From Pandoraea apista (lineage in GTDB: Bacteria; Pseudomonadota; Gammaproteobacteria; Burkholderiales; Burkholderiaceae), in contig NZ_CP013481.2 of assembly GCF_001465595.2 (NCBI RefSeq), forward strand, positions 2,418,001 to 2,482,000: a stretch of 64,000 nt of DNA. Reading direction: 5' to 3'. The notes beneath the pieces are model-generated. The model saw only the letters and a list, made by a program, of their open reading frames with translations, did not search any database and was not told the origin of the DNA. The position numbers and the translations under genes were made by a program. Positions 11,053 through 20,871 of this stretch are shown in pieces. Position 1 is the stretch's first letter. Each line of letters opens with the position of its first letter.

Positions 11053-13466
11053 AATCCTCCCCCGGATCCGGATGTCGTATCGCCTTCTAACGGTAACAGA
11101 ATACAAAATGTACAACCATTCCGCACGCCGTCGATTTCATTGTTTTCTACCCAAAGACGGCCGTGGTGCGATTCAATGATCGAACGGCAGATATTCAGGC
11201 CCATGCCCATGCCGTCCGACTTAGTACTAAAAAAAGGTTCAAACAATCGTTCGATGGTGGCTTCGTCGACACCGGGCCCGTGATCAGAGACCTGGAATTC
11301 GATCGATTTGTCGCGGCGCTCAACGTGCAGACGCACCGTGGAATCACGTCGCTGACCTGGCGGCGGCGTGTAGCCATGCATCGCCTCTGCCGCGTTCTTG
11401 AGCAGGTTCACGAGCACCTGTTCGATGAGCACCGGATCAACGTTGATCTGCGGCAGGCCCGCCGGCAACTCGGTCACGATACGAATGCGGCGTTTGCGTG
11501 CCTCGATCTCTGCGAGACCGACGGCGTCCGCTACGATCTCATAAATCGATGACGGTTGGCGCTTGGGTTCGCTACGTTTTACGAATGCCCGGATTCGCTT
11601 GATGATCATGCCTGCACGAACTGCCTGCTGAGACGTTTTCTCCAGCGCGGGCAGCAACGTTTCCGGCGAGGTGCGACCGGCGCGTACGAGCGCAGCGGTA
11701 CCCATGCAGTAATTATTGATGGCGGCGAGCGGCTGGTTCAGCTCGTGGGCGAGCGACGAGGCCATCTCTCCCATCGTCGTCAGACGCCCTGTGAACTGCA
11801 GGCGTTCCTCTTCCTGACGAGCCAGCTCTTCCGCGTGACGCCGCGCCGTAATGTCGGTTGCCACCTGCAACTGTGCCAGATGGCCGTCGACCCACTGAAT
11901 ATACTGACGTCGGACTTCGAACCATTTCTGGTGCGTCGGCAGGTAGATTTCCTGCGTCTCGGCCGCCGTATCGGTAAGCGAGGCGGCGGGCAGTCCGGCA
12001 AATGCGTCGACCATGTCGATATGGTCGAGCGAGGCCGGCGAGAGTTCGCCTCCGCCGGACAACTCCAGATGACCTTCAGGGCGCGTGCCGAACAATTGGC
12101 GGTAGTAGCGGTTGGCGAACAGCAGTTCAGCCTTGTCGACAGCAAGCACGGATACCGACGCGTCGAGACTTTCGAGCACCGTCGTAAACCGCTCGTGAGC
12201 TGCGGCGAGTTCCTCTCGGGCCCGCTTCGGCTCGCTAATATCGGTTAGCGACGACATCCAGCCCGTCTGACGGCCGTGCGCGTCCACGAGCGGCGAGACG
12301 AACATGCGTGCGTAGAAGATCGTGCCGTCCTTGCGTTGCACGCGGATTTCGAATCCATGTGAGGGCGCCTTGCCACGTAGCGTCATGTCGATGCGACGTT
12401 GCATCTCGTGGATATCGTCTTTGGGCCAGTACGGATAGGGCGGCGCCCGGTTCATGAGATCCGGTTCATCCCAACCCGTCATCCGGCAGAACGCAGGGTT
12501 CACATACGTGATATGCCCCTGAAGATCGAGTACGCGCATGCCGATCACGATGGAGTTTTCCATCGCTCGCCGGAATGACGTTTCATTGAACAGCGCTTGC
12601 TGCGCCTCGAACCTTTGCCGCGTATGCCGCCAAAGGCTCCAGAGACTCCAGAGGACAAAGCAGGACAATCCTGCGATCAGCCAGACCAGCGTGTTGTTGA
12701 CGAAATTGCCGACGGCCGGATACGAGTAAATCCGTACGGCAAGGCTGTGGCCGGGCGGGTCGAGCAGCAACTCGTACGAGACGTCGCGCGGGAGCGGTGG
12801 CCGGGTCGATGTCGTCGCTAACTCGTTGTTATGGGTGTCGATGAACGACACCTTGAATTTGTCACCGAGTTCTTGCGGCAACTCGTGAATAAGCAAACCT
12901 TCCACGGAATACACGGCGCTGATTGTGCCGAGGAACTCGCGCTCGCGCAGTACGGGGACCTGCACGACGATGTAGCTCGCCCCGGACGCGTCGTAGATCA
13001 GCGTGGAGTAGGCCGACCCCTGCAAGCGCGACGCGAACGGCGAGTCGGCCGGCACCGCCCACTTCGGACGTTGCGATGCGTCGAGCCAATTCATGAAGAC
13101 GATGTCCGCATGATTCTGCATCAGTTCGCTCGCGGTATTCTGGAAGTGCGCGACGTCCTGTGGTTTTGCCGCCGTATCGCGGGCAAGCGAACTGATCTGG
13201 TCCTGAATGGCCAGCATATTGAGGCGGATCTGCTGCTGCGCCCATGCCACGTTCCGATACAGGGTGTCCTGCTGCTGCTCCGTCTCGCGCCGATTCAGAC
13301 TCCACAGAATCAAACTCATGACCACCAGGAAGATCACAATGGAGACGAGCGGGACCAGCAGGTAATAGTGCGACTCCGCGAACCCCTGCAACCAGCGGTT
13401 GGAGCGGGCAGGTGGGGTGGCAGACCGGGACGGCGGAGCGGAGTTGGCAAGGCGTGGCGAAAGCAT
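11049..13466 (-). CDS. PAS-domain sensor histidine kinase (FixL/DctS-like)
   Basis: An 805-residue membrane sensor. After a short basic N-terminus come a first membrane segment (YYLLVPLVSIVIFLVVMSLIL), a periplasmic sensor region of roughly 220 residues, a second membrane segment (LVWLIAGLSCFVLWSL), two PAS regions (one with ITYVNPAFCRMTGW), the HisKA box SSLAHELNQPLAAINNY with the phospho-His, and an HATPase domain (NLLKNAAEAM, DHGPGV, GMGLNI). It resembles C4-dicarboxylate or PAS sensor kinases, but the signal is unknown. I start at the ATG at 13466 (MLSPRL), as residues further upstream do not look conserved. Confidence 0.9.
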   Translation of the reverse strand: MLSPRLANSAPPSRSATPPARSNRWLQGFAESHYYLLVPLVSIVIFLVVMSLILWSLNRRETEQQQDTLYRNVAWAQQQIRLNMLAIQDQISSLARDTAAKPQDVAHFQNTASELMQNHADIVFMNWLDASQRPKWAVPADSPFASRLQGSAYSTLIYDASGASYIVVQVPVLREREFLGTISAVYSVEGLLIHELPQELGDKFKVSFIDTHNNELATTSTRPPLPRDVSYELLLDPPGHSLAVRIYSYPAVGNFVNNTLVWLIAGLSCFVLWSLWSLWRHTRQRFEAQQALFNETSFRRAMENSIVIGMRVLDLQGHITYVNPAFCRMTGWDEPDLMNRAPPYPYWPKDDIHEMQRRIDMTLRGKAPSHGFEIRVQRKDGTIFYARMFVSPLVDAHGRQTGWMSSLTDISEPKRAREELAAAHERFTTVLESLDASVSVLAVDKAELLFANRYYRQLFGTRPEGHLELSGGGELSPASLDHIDMVDAFAGLPAASLTDTAAETQEIYLPTHQKWFEVRRQYIQWVDGHLAQLQVATDITARRHAEELARQEEERLQFTGRLTTMGEMASSLAHELNQPLAAINNYCMGTAALVRAGRTSPETLLPALEKTSQQAVRAGMIIKRIRAFVKRSEPKRQPSSIYEIVADAVGLAEIEARKRRIRIVTELPAGLPQINVDPVLIEQVLVNLLKNAAEAMHGYTPPPGQRRDSTVRLHVERRDKSIEFQVSDHGPGVDEATIERLFEPFFSTKSDGMGMGLNICRSIIESHHGRLWVENNEIDGVRNGCTFCILLPLEGDTTSGSGGGL

Positions 13467-13808
13467 GGCGAGATTGTAGCGCAGGCCGGGCGGTTTCCCT
13501 CTGCCGGAACGTGATGGGAATAGCTTTTCGGAGGCGTCCGATGTTTTCGGTAAGACAGCAGCGCAAATTGATACTGAGACCGATCGGTACGCGATCAAAT
13601 CGTGGTGTGATAGCGCCAGCAACCCCTTGATTTTATGTGCACTGCAACAGAATTCCGCATTATGAAATTTACTATCGTAATCTGAAATTTCGCTTGCGGA
13701 GGCTGGATTAACCTTCGTACAATGCCCCGGTAAAAAAGCCGGTGGGCCCGTCCATGAAGCGGGTATCGACCGTTACGCCAACCCGCTAACGACAGACAAG
13801 GAGACACC
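13467..13808. other. Divergent promoter region of the sensor kinase and the pyruvate dehydrogenase operon
   Basis: No gene supported in 342 bp. The stretch 13630-13740 is clearly more AT-rich than its surroundings, as expected for promoters. The aceE start is preceded by AAGGAGAC. Confidence 0.6.
13694..13723 (+). promoter_or_regulatory. Candidate sigma-70 promoter of aceE
   Basis: TTGCGG (13694-13699) and TACAAT (13718-13723) are separated by 18 bp, 85 bp before the aceE ATG. No PdhR-like operator was recognised. By-eye call. Confidence 0.45.
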
Positions 13809-16496
13809 ATGTCCGCCGTACCTGAAGAAGCCCTGAAGATCGTATCCCCTGCGGACGTCGATCCCCAAGAAACGCAAGAATGGCTGGCCTCGCTCGAAGG
13901 CGTGCTGGCTGCCGAGGGCCCGGAACGTGCCCACTACCTGCTTGAGAAGCTGATCGAGTTCGCGCGCATCAATGGCGAACATCACCCGTTCTCGGCAAAC
14001 ACCCCCTATATCAACACCATCCCCGTCGACCAGCAGGCCCGTATTCCGGGTGATCAGGACATCGAGCACAAGATCCGCTCGTACACGCGCTGGAATGCGA
14101 TCGCGATGGTGCTGCGTGCCGGCAAGGACACGAACGTTGGCGGTCACATCGCTTCGTTCGCCTCGGCTGCAACGCTGTATGACGTTGGTTTCAATCACTT
14201 CTGGCATGCCCCTTCCGAGAAGCACGGTGGCGACCTCGTCTTCGTGCAAGGTCACTCGTCGCCGGGTGTCTACAGCCGCGCTTTCCTGCTGGGCCGTCTT
14301 GAGATGACTCAGTTGGAGAACTTCCGTCAGGAAGTGGATGGTGGCGGCCTGTCGTCGTACCCGCACCCCTGGCTGATGCCGGACTTCTGGCAGTTCCCGA
14401 CGGTGTCGATGGGGCTGGGTCCGATCATGGCGATCTACCAAGCTCGCTTCATGAAGTACCTGGAGTCGCGCAACATCGTGAAGACCGAGGGCCGAAAGGT
14501 CTGGGCATTTCTCGGCGATGGCGAGACGGACGAGCCGGAATCGCTGGGCGCCATCGGCATGGCCGGTCGCGAGCAGCTCGACAACCTTGTGTTCGTTATC
14601 AACTGTAATTTGCAGCGCCTGGACGGCCCGGTGCGCGGCAACGGCAAGATCATCCAGGAACTCGAATCGGAATTCCGTGGTGCTGGCTGGAACGTGATCA
14701 AAGTCATCTGGGGCAGCCGTTGGGATTCGCTCTTGGCTCGCGACAAGAAGGGCCTGCTCATGAAGCGCATGATGGAGTGCGTGGACGGCGAGTATCAGAC
14801 GTACAAGTCGAAGGATGGCGCCTACGTGCGCGAGAACTTCTTCAACACGCCGGAACTGAAGGCGATGGTCGCCGATTGGTCCGACGAGGACATCTGGGCG
14901 CTGAACCGAGGCGGTCACGATCCGCACAAGATCTACGCAGCCTATCAGTCGGCCACCCAGCATAAGGGCCAGCCGACCGTCATCCTGGCCAAGACCATCA
15001 AGGGCTATGGCATGGGCGAAGCCGGTCAGGCCATGAACATTACCCACCAGCAGAAAAAGATGCCGGTGGAGTCGCTCAAGAAGTTCCGCGACCAGTTCAA
15101 GCTGCCGATTTCGGACGATGAGATTGCCGACGTGCCGTACCTGAAGTTCGAGGAAGGTTCGAAGGAACTGGAGTACATGCGTGCTCGCCGTATGGAGCTG
15201 GGCGGCTATCTGCCGCAGCGCCGCACCAAGGCGGCTTCGCTGCCGGTGCCTGCGCTGAGCGCATTCGACGCTCTGCTCAAGGCGACGGCAGAAGGCCGTG
15301 AGATTTCCACGACGATGGCGTTTGTGCGTATTCTCAACGTGCTGCTCAAGGACAAAGCGCTGGGTCAGCGTATCGTGCCGATCGTGCCGGATGAGTCGCG
15401 TACGTTCGGCATGGAAGGCCTGTTCCGCCAGATTGGTATCTGGAGCCAGGTCGGTCAGCGTTACATCCCGCAGGATCAGGATCAACTGATGTTCTACCGC
15501 GAATCAGAGAGCGGTCAGATTCTGCAGGAAGGTATCAACGAAGCCGGCGGTATGTGTGACTGGATCGCGGCTGCGACGTCGTACTCGACGCACGGCGAGA
15601 CGATGATTCCGTTCTACATCTTCTATTCGATGTTCGGCTTCCAGCGCATTGGCGATCTGGCCTGGGCGGCTGGCGACATGCGTGCCCGCGGTTTCCTCGT
15701 GGGTGGCACGGCCGGTCGTACGACGTTGAACGGCGAAGGTTTGCAGCATGAGGACGGCCACTCGCTGCTGTGGGCGTCGTCGATTCCAAACTGCCTGCCG
15801 TACGATCCGACGTTCGCATACGAACTCGCCGTGATCGTTCAGGACGGTCTGCGCCGCATGGTGCAGGATCAGGAAGACGTGTACTACTACCTGACCGTGA
15901 TGAACGAAAACTACGCACATCCGGCTATGCCGGAAGGCGTGGAGCAAGACATCCTGAAGGGGATGTACGCGTTCCGTCGCGGTGTGGACAACAGCAAGGC
16001 GCCGCGTGTGCAACTGCTGGGTTCGGGCACGATCTTCAACGAAGTGATCGCTGCTGCCGAAATGCTCAAGAACGATTGGGGTGTCGAATCGGATCTGTGG
16101 AGCTGCCCGAGCTTCACGGAGCTGGCTCGCGAAGGTAACGATGTTGCACGCTACAATCTGCTGCACCCGACCGAGACGGCGCGTCTGACGCATGTCGAGA
16201 AGTGCCTGAACGACACCCGGGGTCCGGTTATCGCATCGACCGACTATATCCGCACGTATGCCGACCAGATTCGTCCGTTCGTGCGTGGTCGTTATGTGGT
16301 GCTCGGCACCGACGGCTACGGCCGTTCGGATACGCGTGAGAAGCTGCGTCACTTCTTCGAGGTGGATCGTAACTGGGTCACGGTCGCTGCTCTGAAGGCA
16401 CTGGCCGATGAAGGCACGCTGCCGGCAAGCAAGGTCGCCGAAGCGATTGCCAAGTACAACCTGGATCCGAACAAACCCAACCCGATGACCGTCTAA
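13809..16496 (+). CDS. aceE: Pyruvate dehydrogenase E1 component, homodimeric type
   Basis: AceE decarboxylates pyruvate with thiamine diphosphate and passes the acetyl group to lipoyl-E2, feeding the TCA cycle. The 895-residue length is typical for the single-chain E1. The ThDP-binding motif appears as GDGETDEPESLG ending in INCNLQRLDGPV, and the N-terminus ETQEWLASLEGVL is the usual E2-binding segment. AAGGAGAC precedes the ATG. First gene of aceE-aceF-proteasome homologue-lpdA; a 97-bp gap with a small GC-rich hairpin separates it from aceF. Confidence 0.98.
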   Translation: MSAVPEEALKIVSPADVDPQETQEWLASLEGVLAAEGPERAHYLLEKLIEFARINGEHHPFSANTPYINTIPVDQQARIPGDQDIEHKIRSYTRWNAIAMVLRAGKDTNVGGHIASFASAATLYDVGFNHFWHAPSEKHGGDLVFVQGHSSPGVYSRAFLLGRLEMTQLENFRQEVDGGGLSSYPHPWLMPDFWQFPTVSMGLGPIMAIYQARFMKYLESRNIVKTEGRKVWAFLGDGETDEPESLGAIGMAGREQLDNLVFVINCNLQRLDGPVRGNGKIIQELESEFRGAGWNVIKVIWGSRWDSLLARDKKGLLMKRMMECVDGEYQTYKSKDGAYVRENFFNTPELKAMVADWSDEDIWALNRGGHDPHKIYAAYQSATQHKGQPTVILAKTIKGYGMGEAGQAMNITHQQKKMPVESLKKFRDQFKLPISDDEIADVPYLKFEEGSKELEYMRARRMELGGYLPQRRTKAASLPVPALSAFDALLKATAEGREISTTMAFVRILNVLLKDKALGQRIVPIVPDESRTFGMEGLFRQIGIWSQVGQRYIPQDQDQLMFYRESESGQILQEGINEAGGMCDWIAAATSYSTHGETMIPFYIFYSMFGFQRIGDLAWAAGDMRARGFLVGGTAGRTTLNGEGLQHEDGHSLLWASSIPNCLPYDPTFAYELAVIVQDGLRRMVQDQEDVYYYLTVMNENYAHPAMPEGVEQDILKGMYAFRRGVDNSKAPRVQLLGSGTIFNEVIAAAEMLKNDWGVESDLWSCPSFTELAREGNDVARYNLLHPTETARLTHVEKCLNDTRGPVIASTDYIRTYADQIRPFVRGRYVVLGTDGYGRSDTREKLRHFFEVDRNWVTVAALKALADEGTLPASKVAEAIAKYNLDPNKPNPMTV

Positions 16497-16593
16497 AGGC
16501 CGCTTCGCGCGGCGTGCGTAACCGTCAGCCGCTCTTGGGCGGCCGGCGGGTGCGCGCTGCACGTTAAGCGCAGCCTCGAGGAGACTGTGGAAA

Positions 16594-18264
16594 ATGAGTC
16601 AAGTGATCGAAGTGAAAGTCCCGGATATCGGTGACTTCAAGGACTTGCCCGTCATCGACGTGCTGGTCAAGGCGGGCGATAAGATCGATGCCGAGCAGGC
16701 CCTGATCACGCTGGAGTCGGATAAGGCAACCATGGATGTGCCGAGCCCGGCCGCCGGGACCATCAAGGCACTGAGCCTGAAGGTCGGCGACGAAGTATCT
16801 GAGGGGTCCCTCATTCTGACGCTCGAGACGGCGAACGGCTCGGGCGCACAGGCAAACGGTGCTGCGGCACCGGCACCGGCTGCGGCCCCGCAAGCCGCCG
16901 CCCCGGCACCTGCCCCTGCAGCAGCGCCGGCCGCACCGGCTGCTAGCGGCAGTACGAGCAAGATCGACGTGAAGGTGCCGGATATCGGCGGTTACGACGA
17001 TGTGCCGGTGATCGACGTGCTGGTCAAAGTGGGCGACACCGTGACGGCAGAGCAATCGCTCGTTACGCTGGAGTCGGACAAGGCATCGATGGACGTGCCG
17101 AGCCCGGCGGCAGGTGTGGTCAAGGAACTGAAGGTTAAAGTGGGCGACAAGGTGTCGGAAGGCACGTTGATCGTTGTGCTGGAAGGCGCTGCGCCGGCCA
17201 AAGCTGCCGCCCCGGCCGCTGCCCCGGCATCGGCACCGGCGGCCCAGAGTGCAGCCCCGGTCGCGCCGGCTCCCGTTGCAGCCCCGGCACCTGCTGCCGC
17301 CCCGGCTGCGTCTGCCGCAGTGAGCAACGCTGGCACTCAGCCGATCAGCCACGCCAGCCCGTCGGTGCGCAAGTTTGCCCGCGAACTGGGTGTCGACGTT
17401 ACGCAAGTGAAGGGCACGGGTCCGAAGGGGCGCGTGGTCGTCGACGACGTGCGCAACTTCATCAAGAGCGCGCTCGCGGGCAACCGTCCGGCAACGGCAG
17501 GTGCCGCACCGGCAGGTGGCGGCGAACTGAATCTGCTGCCGTGGCCCAAGGTCGATTTCTCGAAGTTCGGTCCGGTCGAACCGAAGGCACTGTCGCGCAT
17601 CAAGAAGATTTCGGGCGCGAACCTGCATCGCAACTGGGTCATGATCCCGCACGTCACGAACAACGACGAAGCGGATATCGGCGAACTCGAAGCGTTCCGT
17701 GTGCAGTTGAATAAGGAAAACGAAAAGGCCGGAGTCAAGGTAACGATGCTGGCTTTCGTGATCAAGGCCTGTGTCCTGGCCCTGAAGAAATTCCCGACGT
17801 TCAACGCGAGCCTCGACGGCGACAACCTCGTCTTCAAGCAGTACTTCCACATCGGCTTTGCGGCGGATACGCCCAACGGTCTCGTTGTGCCGGTCGTTCG
17901 CGATGCAGACAAGAAGGGCGTGTTCGAGATTGCCCGTGAGACGTCGGAACTGGCCAAGCTCGCTCGCGAAGGCAAGCTCAAGCCGGATCAGATGCAAGGC
18001 GGCTGCTTCTCGATCTCGTCGCTCGGCGGTATCGGCGGCACGACCTTCACGCCGATCATCAACGCACCGGAAGTGGCCATTCTGGGCCTGTCGCGTTCGT
18101 ATCAGAAGCCGGTGTGGGACGAGCGCAAGCAACAGTTCCTGCCGCAACTGACGCTGCCACTGTCGTTGTCCTACGATCACCGCGTAATCGATGGCGCCGA
18201 AGCCGCACGCTTCAACGCCTACCTGGGTCAACTGTTGCAGGACTTCCGTCGCGCAATGCTGTGA
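16594..18264 (+). CDS. aceF: Pyruvate dehydrogenase E2, dihydrolipoyl acetyltransferase
   Basis: The 556-residue core of the PDH complex. Two N-terminal lipoyl domains carry the modified Lys in LESDKATMDVPS (about residue 45) and LESDKASMDVPS (about residue 163). Each is followed by a long Ala/Pro swinging linker. Then come the peripheral-subunit-binding domain (ASPSVRKFARELGVDV) and the acyltransferase domain ending in SYDHRVIDGAEAARF with the catalytic His and Asp. Domain count (two lipoyl) is usual for Burkholderiales. Confidence 0.98.
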   Translation: MSQVIEVKVPDIGDFKDLPVIDVLVKAGDKIDAEQALITLESDKATMDVPSPAAGTIKALSLKVGDEVSEGSLILTLETANGSGAQANGAAAPAPAAAPQAAAPAPAPAAAPAAPAASGSTSKIDVKVPDIGGYDDVPVIDVLVKVGDTVTAEQSLVTLESDKASMDVPSPAAGVVKELKVKVGDKVSEGTLIVVLEGAAPAKAAAPAAAPASAPAAQSAAPVAPAPVAAPAPAAAPAASAAVSNAGTQPISHASPSVRKFARELGVDVTQVKGTGPKGRVVVDDVRNFIKSALAGNRPATAGAAPAGGGELNLLPWPKVDFSKFGPVEPKALSRIKKISGANLHRNWVMIPHVTNNDEADIGELEAFRVQLNKENEKAGVKVTMLAFVIKACVLALKKFPTFNASLDGDNLVFKQYFHIGFAADTPNGLVVPVVRDADKKGVFEIARETSELAKLAREGKLKPDQMQGGCFSISSLGGIGGTTFTPIINAPEVAILGLSRSYQKPVWDERKQQFLPQLTLPLSLSYDHRVIDGAEAARFNAYLGQLLQDFRRAML

Positions 18265-18346
18265 CAAGCGAACGCCGCCGGCTGCGCGTAAGTGCAACTG
18301 GCGGCGCTCGCGCGACAGCTTCAGGATCTGGACGGGGAGGGGCATC

Positions 18347-18928
18347 ATGACCACCGTGGTAGTCGTTAAGAAGGCAGGTGAGATCGCCATTGCCGCCGAT
18401 TCGTTAGTGACGTTCGGCGACACGCGGCTCTCGCAATCGTACGAGGAAAATCGCAAGGTTTTTCTCGTGGGCGATTCCTATGTCGGCCTCGCGGGCACGA
18501 CCGCACACTTTCCGGTCATGCGAGCGATTCTTTCCGGCATGGCCGACGAATGTCGTTTGCACTCGCGCGACGAAGTGTTTCGCACGTTCTGCCGCGTCCA
18601 TCAGAAGCTCAAGGAAGAGTATTTCCTCAACACCAAGGAAGAAGAAGACGATCCGTACGAGTCGTCGCAGATCACCAGCGTGATCGCGAATCCGACTGGC
18701 ATTTACGGGGTCTATTCCTACCGGGAAGTGTTTGTTTTCGATCGGTTCTGGGGGATCGGTTCGGGGCGCAACTTCGCGCTCGGTGCCATGTATGCCCTCT
18801 ACGACCAGGATCTGAGCGCTAGCGCCATCGCCGAAGCGGGCGTGAAGGCGGGGGCGGAGTTCGACAAGAGTTCCGCCGGCCCGTTTCAGGTGCATGCGTT
18901 TCCGATCGATCCCACCATCAAGTCATAA
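18347..18928 (+). CDS. Proteasome beta-subunit homologue, probably BPH
   Basis: A 193-residue Ntn-hydrolase. After Met removal the N-terminus is TTVVVVKKAGEIAIAADS, matching the proteasome/HslV pattern in which Thr is the nucleophile; the conserved Asp in AADS and Lys in RKVFLVGDSYVGLAG follow at the expected spacing. It differs from HslV (no hslU nearby, different C-terminal half). It fits the betaproteobacterial proteasome homologue (BPH), a self-compartmentalised double-ring peptidase family of uncertain role. GGGGAGGGG precedes the ATG. It lies 82 bp after aceF and 20 bp before lpdA, so is expressed with the PDH complex. HslV-like is the main alternative. Confidence 0.8.
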   Translation: MTTVVVVKKAGEIAIAADSLVTFGDTRLSQSYEENRKVFLVGDSYVGLAGTTAHFPVMRAILSGMADECRLHSRDEVFRTFCRVHQKLKEEYFLNTKEEEDDPYESSQITSVIANPTGIYGVYSYREVFVFDRFWGIGSGRNFALGAMYALYDQDLSASAIAEAGVKAGAEFDKSSAGPFQVHAFPIDPTIKS

Positions 18929-18948
18929 ATGCGACAGGGAGACCCCGC

Positions 18949-20727
18949 ATGAGTCTCATTGAAGTCAAGGTGCCGGACATCGGCGCAGAGGGCGTGGATG
19001 TCATCGAAGTGATGATCAAGCCGGGCGACAAGATCGCCAAGGAAGCGTCGCTCATCACGCTGGAGTCCGACAAGGCCTCCATGGAAGTGCCGTCGGAAGT
19101 GTCGGGCACGGTCAAGGAAGTGAAAATCAAGGTGGGCGACAAGGCCAGCCAAGGCACGCTGATTGCGCTTATCGAAGCCGACGATGCGGGTGCCGGCAAG
19201 GCCGCTGCCCCGGTAACCGCGCCTGCTCCGGCTGCGCCTGCGGCACCTGCGCCAGCGCCCGCAGCTCAGCCGAGCGCTCCGGCACCCGCCGCTGCCAAGC
19301 ATAGCGGTGGCGCAGACACCGAGTGCGACGTGCTCGTGCTGGGCGCCGGCCCGGGGGGATACTCGGCCGCTTTCCGTAGCGCTGATCTGGGCCGCAAGAC
19401 GGTCCTCGTCGAGCGCTATGCAACGCTCGGCGGCGTGTGCCTGAACGTGGGCTGCATTCCTTCGAAGGCGCTGCTCCATACGGCGGCAGTCCTGGAAGAG
19501 GCGCAATCGCTGGGTCATCACGGCATCTCGTTCGGCAAACCCGAAATCGATCTCGACAAGCTGCGTGCCTACAAGGAAAGCGTTGTCGGCAAGCTCACGG
19601 GCGGTCTGGCCGGCATGGCCAAGATGCGCAAGGTGGAAGTCGTACGTGGTGTGGGTACGTTCCTCGATCCGAACCACATCGAAGTGGTGGCCGAAGACGG
19701 CAGCAAGCGCACGGTGAAGTTCGCCCAAGCCATCATTGCTGCGGGCTCGCAAGCGGTGAAGTTGCCGTTCCTGCCGGAAGATCCGCGTATCGTCGATTCG
19801 ACCGGCGCGCTCGAACTGCGTCAACTGCCGAAGAAGATGCTGGTCATCGGTGGCGGCATCATCGGCCTTGAAATGGCGACGGTCTACAGCGCTCTGGGTA
19901 CCGAGATCGACGTTGTGGAAATGCTCGATGGTCTGATGCAAGGCGCCGACCGCGATCTGGTCAAGGTCTGGGAAAAGATGAACGCGAAGCGCTTTGGCCG
20001 CGTCATGCTCAAGACCAAGACGGTGGGGGCGGAGGCCAAGCCCGATGGCATCTACGTGAAGTTCGAAGGCGAAGCTGCCCCGGCAGAGCCGCAACGCTAC
20101 GATCTCGTGCTGGTTGCGGTGGGCCGTAGCCCGAACGGCAAGAAGATTGGTGCCGAGAATGCCGGCGTATCGGTGGGCGAGCGCGGGTTCATCTCCGTCG
20201 ATAAGCAAATGCGCACCAACGTGCCGAACATCTTCGCGATCGGCGACATCGTGGGTCAGCCGATGCTTGCACACAAGGCGGTGCACGAAGCGCATGTCGC
20301 CGCCGAAGCGGCTGCGGGAGAGAAGGCTTATTTTGATGCCATTCAGATTCCGTCGGTGGCCTACACCGATCCGGAAGTGGCATGGGCCGGCAAGACGGAA
20401 GACCAGCTGAAGGCGGAAGGCGTGAAGTACGGCAAGGCAGTGTTCCCGTGGGCAGCCTCGGGCCGCGCTATTGCCAATGGTCGCGACGAGGGCTTTACCA
20501 AGCTGCTGTTCGACGAAGAGACACATCGCATTGTGGGTGGCGCGATCGTTGGCACTCATGCCGGGGATCTGATCGGCGAATTGTGTCTGGCAGTGGAAAT
20601 GGGGGCAGACGCCGTCGACATCGGCAAGACGATTCATCCGCACCCGACGCTGGCCGAGTCGATTGGCATGGCTGCGGAGATCTACGAAGGGGTTTGCACC
20701 GACGTACCGCCGGCTCGCAAGAAGTAA
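18949..20727 (+). CDS. lpdA: Dihydrolipoyl dehydrogenase (E3) with N-terminal lipoyl domain
   Basis: E3 reoxidises the dihydrolipoyl arm of E2 with NAD+. At 592 residues it is about 115 longer than a bare E3, because an N-terminal lipoyl domain (LESDKASMEVPS, Lys near residue 43) and an Ala/Pro linker are fused to it, as known in Burkholderiaceae and Neisseria. Then come the FAD site VLVLGAGPGGYSAA, redox disulphide GGVCLNVGCIPSKALLH, NAD site VIGGGIIGLEMA, and the C-terminal His-Glu pair in HPHPTLAE. Last gene of the PDH operon before the terminator at 20839. Confidence 0.97.
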   Translation: MSLIEVKVPDIGAEGVDVIEVMIKPGDKIAKEASLITLESDKASMEVPSEVSGTVKEVKIKVGDKASQGTLIALIEADDAGAGKAAAPVTAPAPAAPAAPAPAPAAQPSAPAPAAAKHSGGADTECDVLVLGAGPGGYSAAFRSADLGRKTVLVERYATLGGVCLNVGCIPSKALLHTAAVLEEAQSLGHHGISFGKPEIDLDKLRAYKESVVGKLTGGLAGMAKMRKVEVVRGVGTFLDPNHIEVVAEDGSKRTVKFAQAIIAAGSQAVKLPFLPEDPRIVDSTGALELRQLPKKMLVIGGGIIGLEMATVYSALGTEIDVVEMLDGLMQGADRDLVKVWEKMNAKRFGRVMLKTKTVGAEAKPDGIYVKFEGEAAPAEPQRYDLVLVAVGRSPNGKKIGAENAGVSVGERGFISVDKQMRTNVPNIFAIGDIVGQPMLAHKAVHEAHVAAEAAAGEKAYFDAIQIPSVAYTDPEVAWAGKTEDQLKAEGVKYGKAVFPWAASGRAIANGRDEGFTKLLFDEETHRIVGGAIVGTHAGDLIGELCLAVEMGADAVDIGKTIHPHPTLAESIGMAAEIYEGVCTDVPPARKK

Positions 20728-20838
20728 GGCAGTTTTCGGCGTATCGACGCTTGCCATCGCGCAGTCGCGGTACGGGCGTCGAACGTTGGCAGACGCCGGT
20801 TCAGGTATTACGGCGTCACGGCATCGGCCTGAAAAAAG

Positions 20839-20871
20839 ACCGTCATCCCGACATGGGGTGGCGGTTTTTTT
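20839..20871 (+). terminator. Terminator of the PDH operon
   Basis: An 11-bp stem allowing G-U pairs (20839-20849 with 20854-20864) is followed by seven or more T residues. Confidence 0.85.

Noticed and set aside
13773..15485. Long leftward open frame (about 570 codons) opposite aceE
   Set aside because: It lies antisense to a certain gene in high-GC DNA, where codon bias opens the opposite frame; it has no family motif or ribosome site.
16564..18456. Leftward open frame opposite aceF
   Set aside because: Mirrors the Ala/Pro linkers of aceF, giving repetitive Arg/Gly text; not a real protein.
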